Below are positions 63,609 to 64,000 of a DNA stretch of 64,000 nt, piece by piece. A program made the translations under genes and the position numbers. The stretch's first letter is position 1; each line of letters opens with the position of its first letter. Under the pieces are notes generated by a model, which saw only the letters and a list, made by a program, of their open reading frames with translations, ran no database searches and was not told the origin of the DNA. The stretch is from Pseudomonas hormoni (GTDB taxonomy: Bacteria > Pseudomonadota > Gammaproteobacteria > Pseudomonadales > Pseudomonadaceae). The DNA lies in assembly GCF_018502625.1 (NCBI RefSeq), contig NZ_CP075566.1:2113001-2177000 (forward strand), given 5' to 3'.

Positions 63609-64000
63609 ATGATTCGATTCTGTAAATCGCTGTTCGTTCTGATGGGGCTGTTGTCAGGCATTACTTGCGCTCATGCAGAGACGCCGATCGTGACTTGGCC
63701 AGATGGCTGGGAAGTTGAAGCGATTCCGCAGGATGATGCGAAGCCTCAGGTGTCCCGCCAGCGCGCGGTGAAGAGTGATCAGGGCGGCACGCCGGTGATG
63801 GTGATGGAGTTGACCGTGACGCCAGTGGAAAGCGGTCATCAGGTGAATTTGCAAGGCGTATTGCTGGAGATGCGCAAGTCAGTGCAGAAGGATTTCTTCC
63901 AGGGTGGCTATCAAAGCGTCTGCAACAAAATCCATCCGGCGACCTTGAGCCGGCTATCGGCACTGGAAACTACCTGCACGATTACCCAAAACGGCCGACA
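63609..64000 (+). CDS. DUF4946-like exported protein (3' end cut off)
   Basis: 131 codons are visible. The start MIRFCKSLFVLMGLLSGITC then AHA-ETP is a signal peptide cleaved after AHA. The mature part begins IVTWPDGWEVEAIPQDD and continues with alternating strands (TPVMVMELTVTPVESG) and two cysteines (SVCNKIHPA, TTCTITQ). I recall this as a Pseudomonas family of periplasmic proteins of unknown function. The gene continues beyond the window. Confidence 0.75.
   Translation, partial: MIRFCKSLFVLMGLLSGITCAHAETPIVTWPDGWEVEAIPQDDAKPQVSRQRAVKSDQGGTPVMVMELTVTPVESGHQVNLQGVLLEMRKSVQKDFFQGGYQSVCNKIHPATLSRLSALETTCTITQNGR

Overview
The window is a Pseudomonas chromosome segment, most likely from the P. 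fluorescens group. The evidence is the gacA-uvrC-pgsA order with a TTG-started gacA, a REP-type inverted pair at 48195-48291, several Pseudomonas-type small lipoproteins and hypothetical proteins, and uniform GC-rich codon use. Calls come from reading translations, motifs and layout; no database search was run.

Left part (1-12.9 kb): the minus-strand yejABEF peptide importer (yejF runs off the edge), a small parvulin, a cysteine-free lipase, and a class I DAHP synthase whose 5' leader holds two aromatic-rich leader ORFs and a strong terminator. On the plus strand follow a nitrilase-family hydrolase with a GNAT enzyme, then gacA-uvrC-pgsA and tRNA-Gly.

Middle (12.9-39.6 kb) looks accessory. 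In E. coli the tRNA genes Gly-Cys-Leu sit together after pgsA; here about 26.8 kb separates Gly from Cys. It holds a truncated serine-hydrolase remnant, AraC and Crp/Fnr-type regulators, a giant cyclic beta-1,2-glucan synthase (ndvB type), a diguanylate cyclase, a lysine-rich small protein, a membrane-protein remnant, a LysR-regulated MFS/creatininase/RidA cluster, an OprD remnant, a secreted M20 dipeptidase, an HGSNAT-like membrane protein, and nirBD with a CBS protein. nirB is preceded by a sigma-54 promoter and a textbook two-hairpin ANTAR (NasT-type) antitermination leader.

Right part (39.6-64 kb): tRNA-Cys, tRNA-Leu, a 40-residue-repeat ORF without a convincing start, small lipoproteins, an NmrA/TetR divergent pair, topoisomerase IB, modABC with a perfect ModE box, a nitronate monooxygenase, acuI, and a DNA alkylation-repair cluster (ogt, an uncharacterised 2OG-Fe(II) oxygenase, alkB, ada). 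That Ada lacks three of the four zinc cysteines of its phosphotriester-sensing domain. Then come small conserved genes, galU, gor, a divergent kfrA-like/tyrosine-recombinase pair with a palindromic intergenic operator candidate, ahpC, ahpF, gloA and a partial DUF4946 gene.

Functional themes are peptide uptake, aromatic biosynthesis control, nitrogen and molybdate supply (nirBD needs nitrate reduction upstream, which needs molybdenum), osmoregulated glucans and c-di-GMP, and defence against alkylation, peroxide and methylglyoxal damage.
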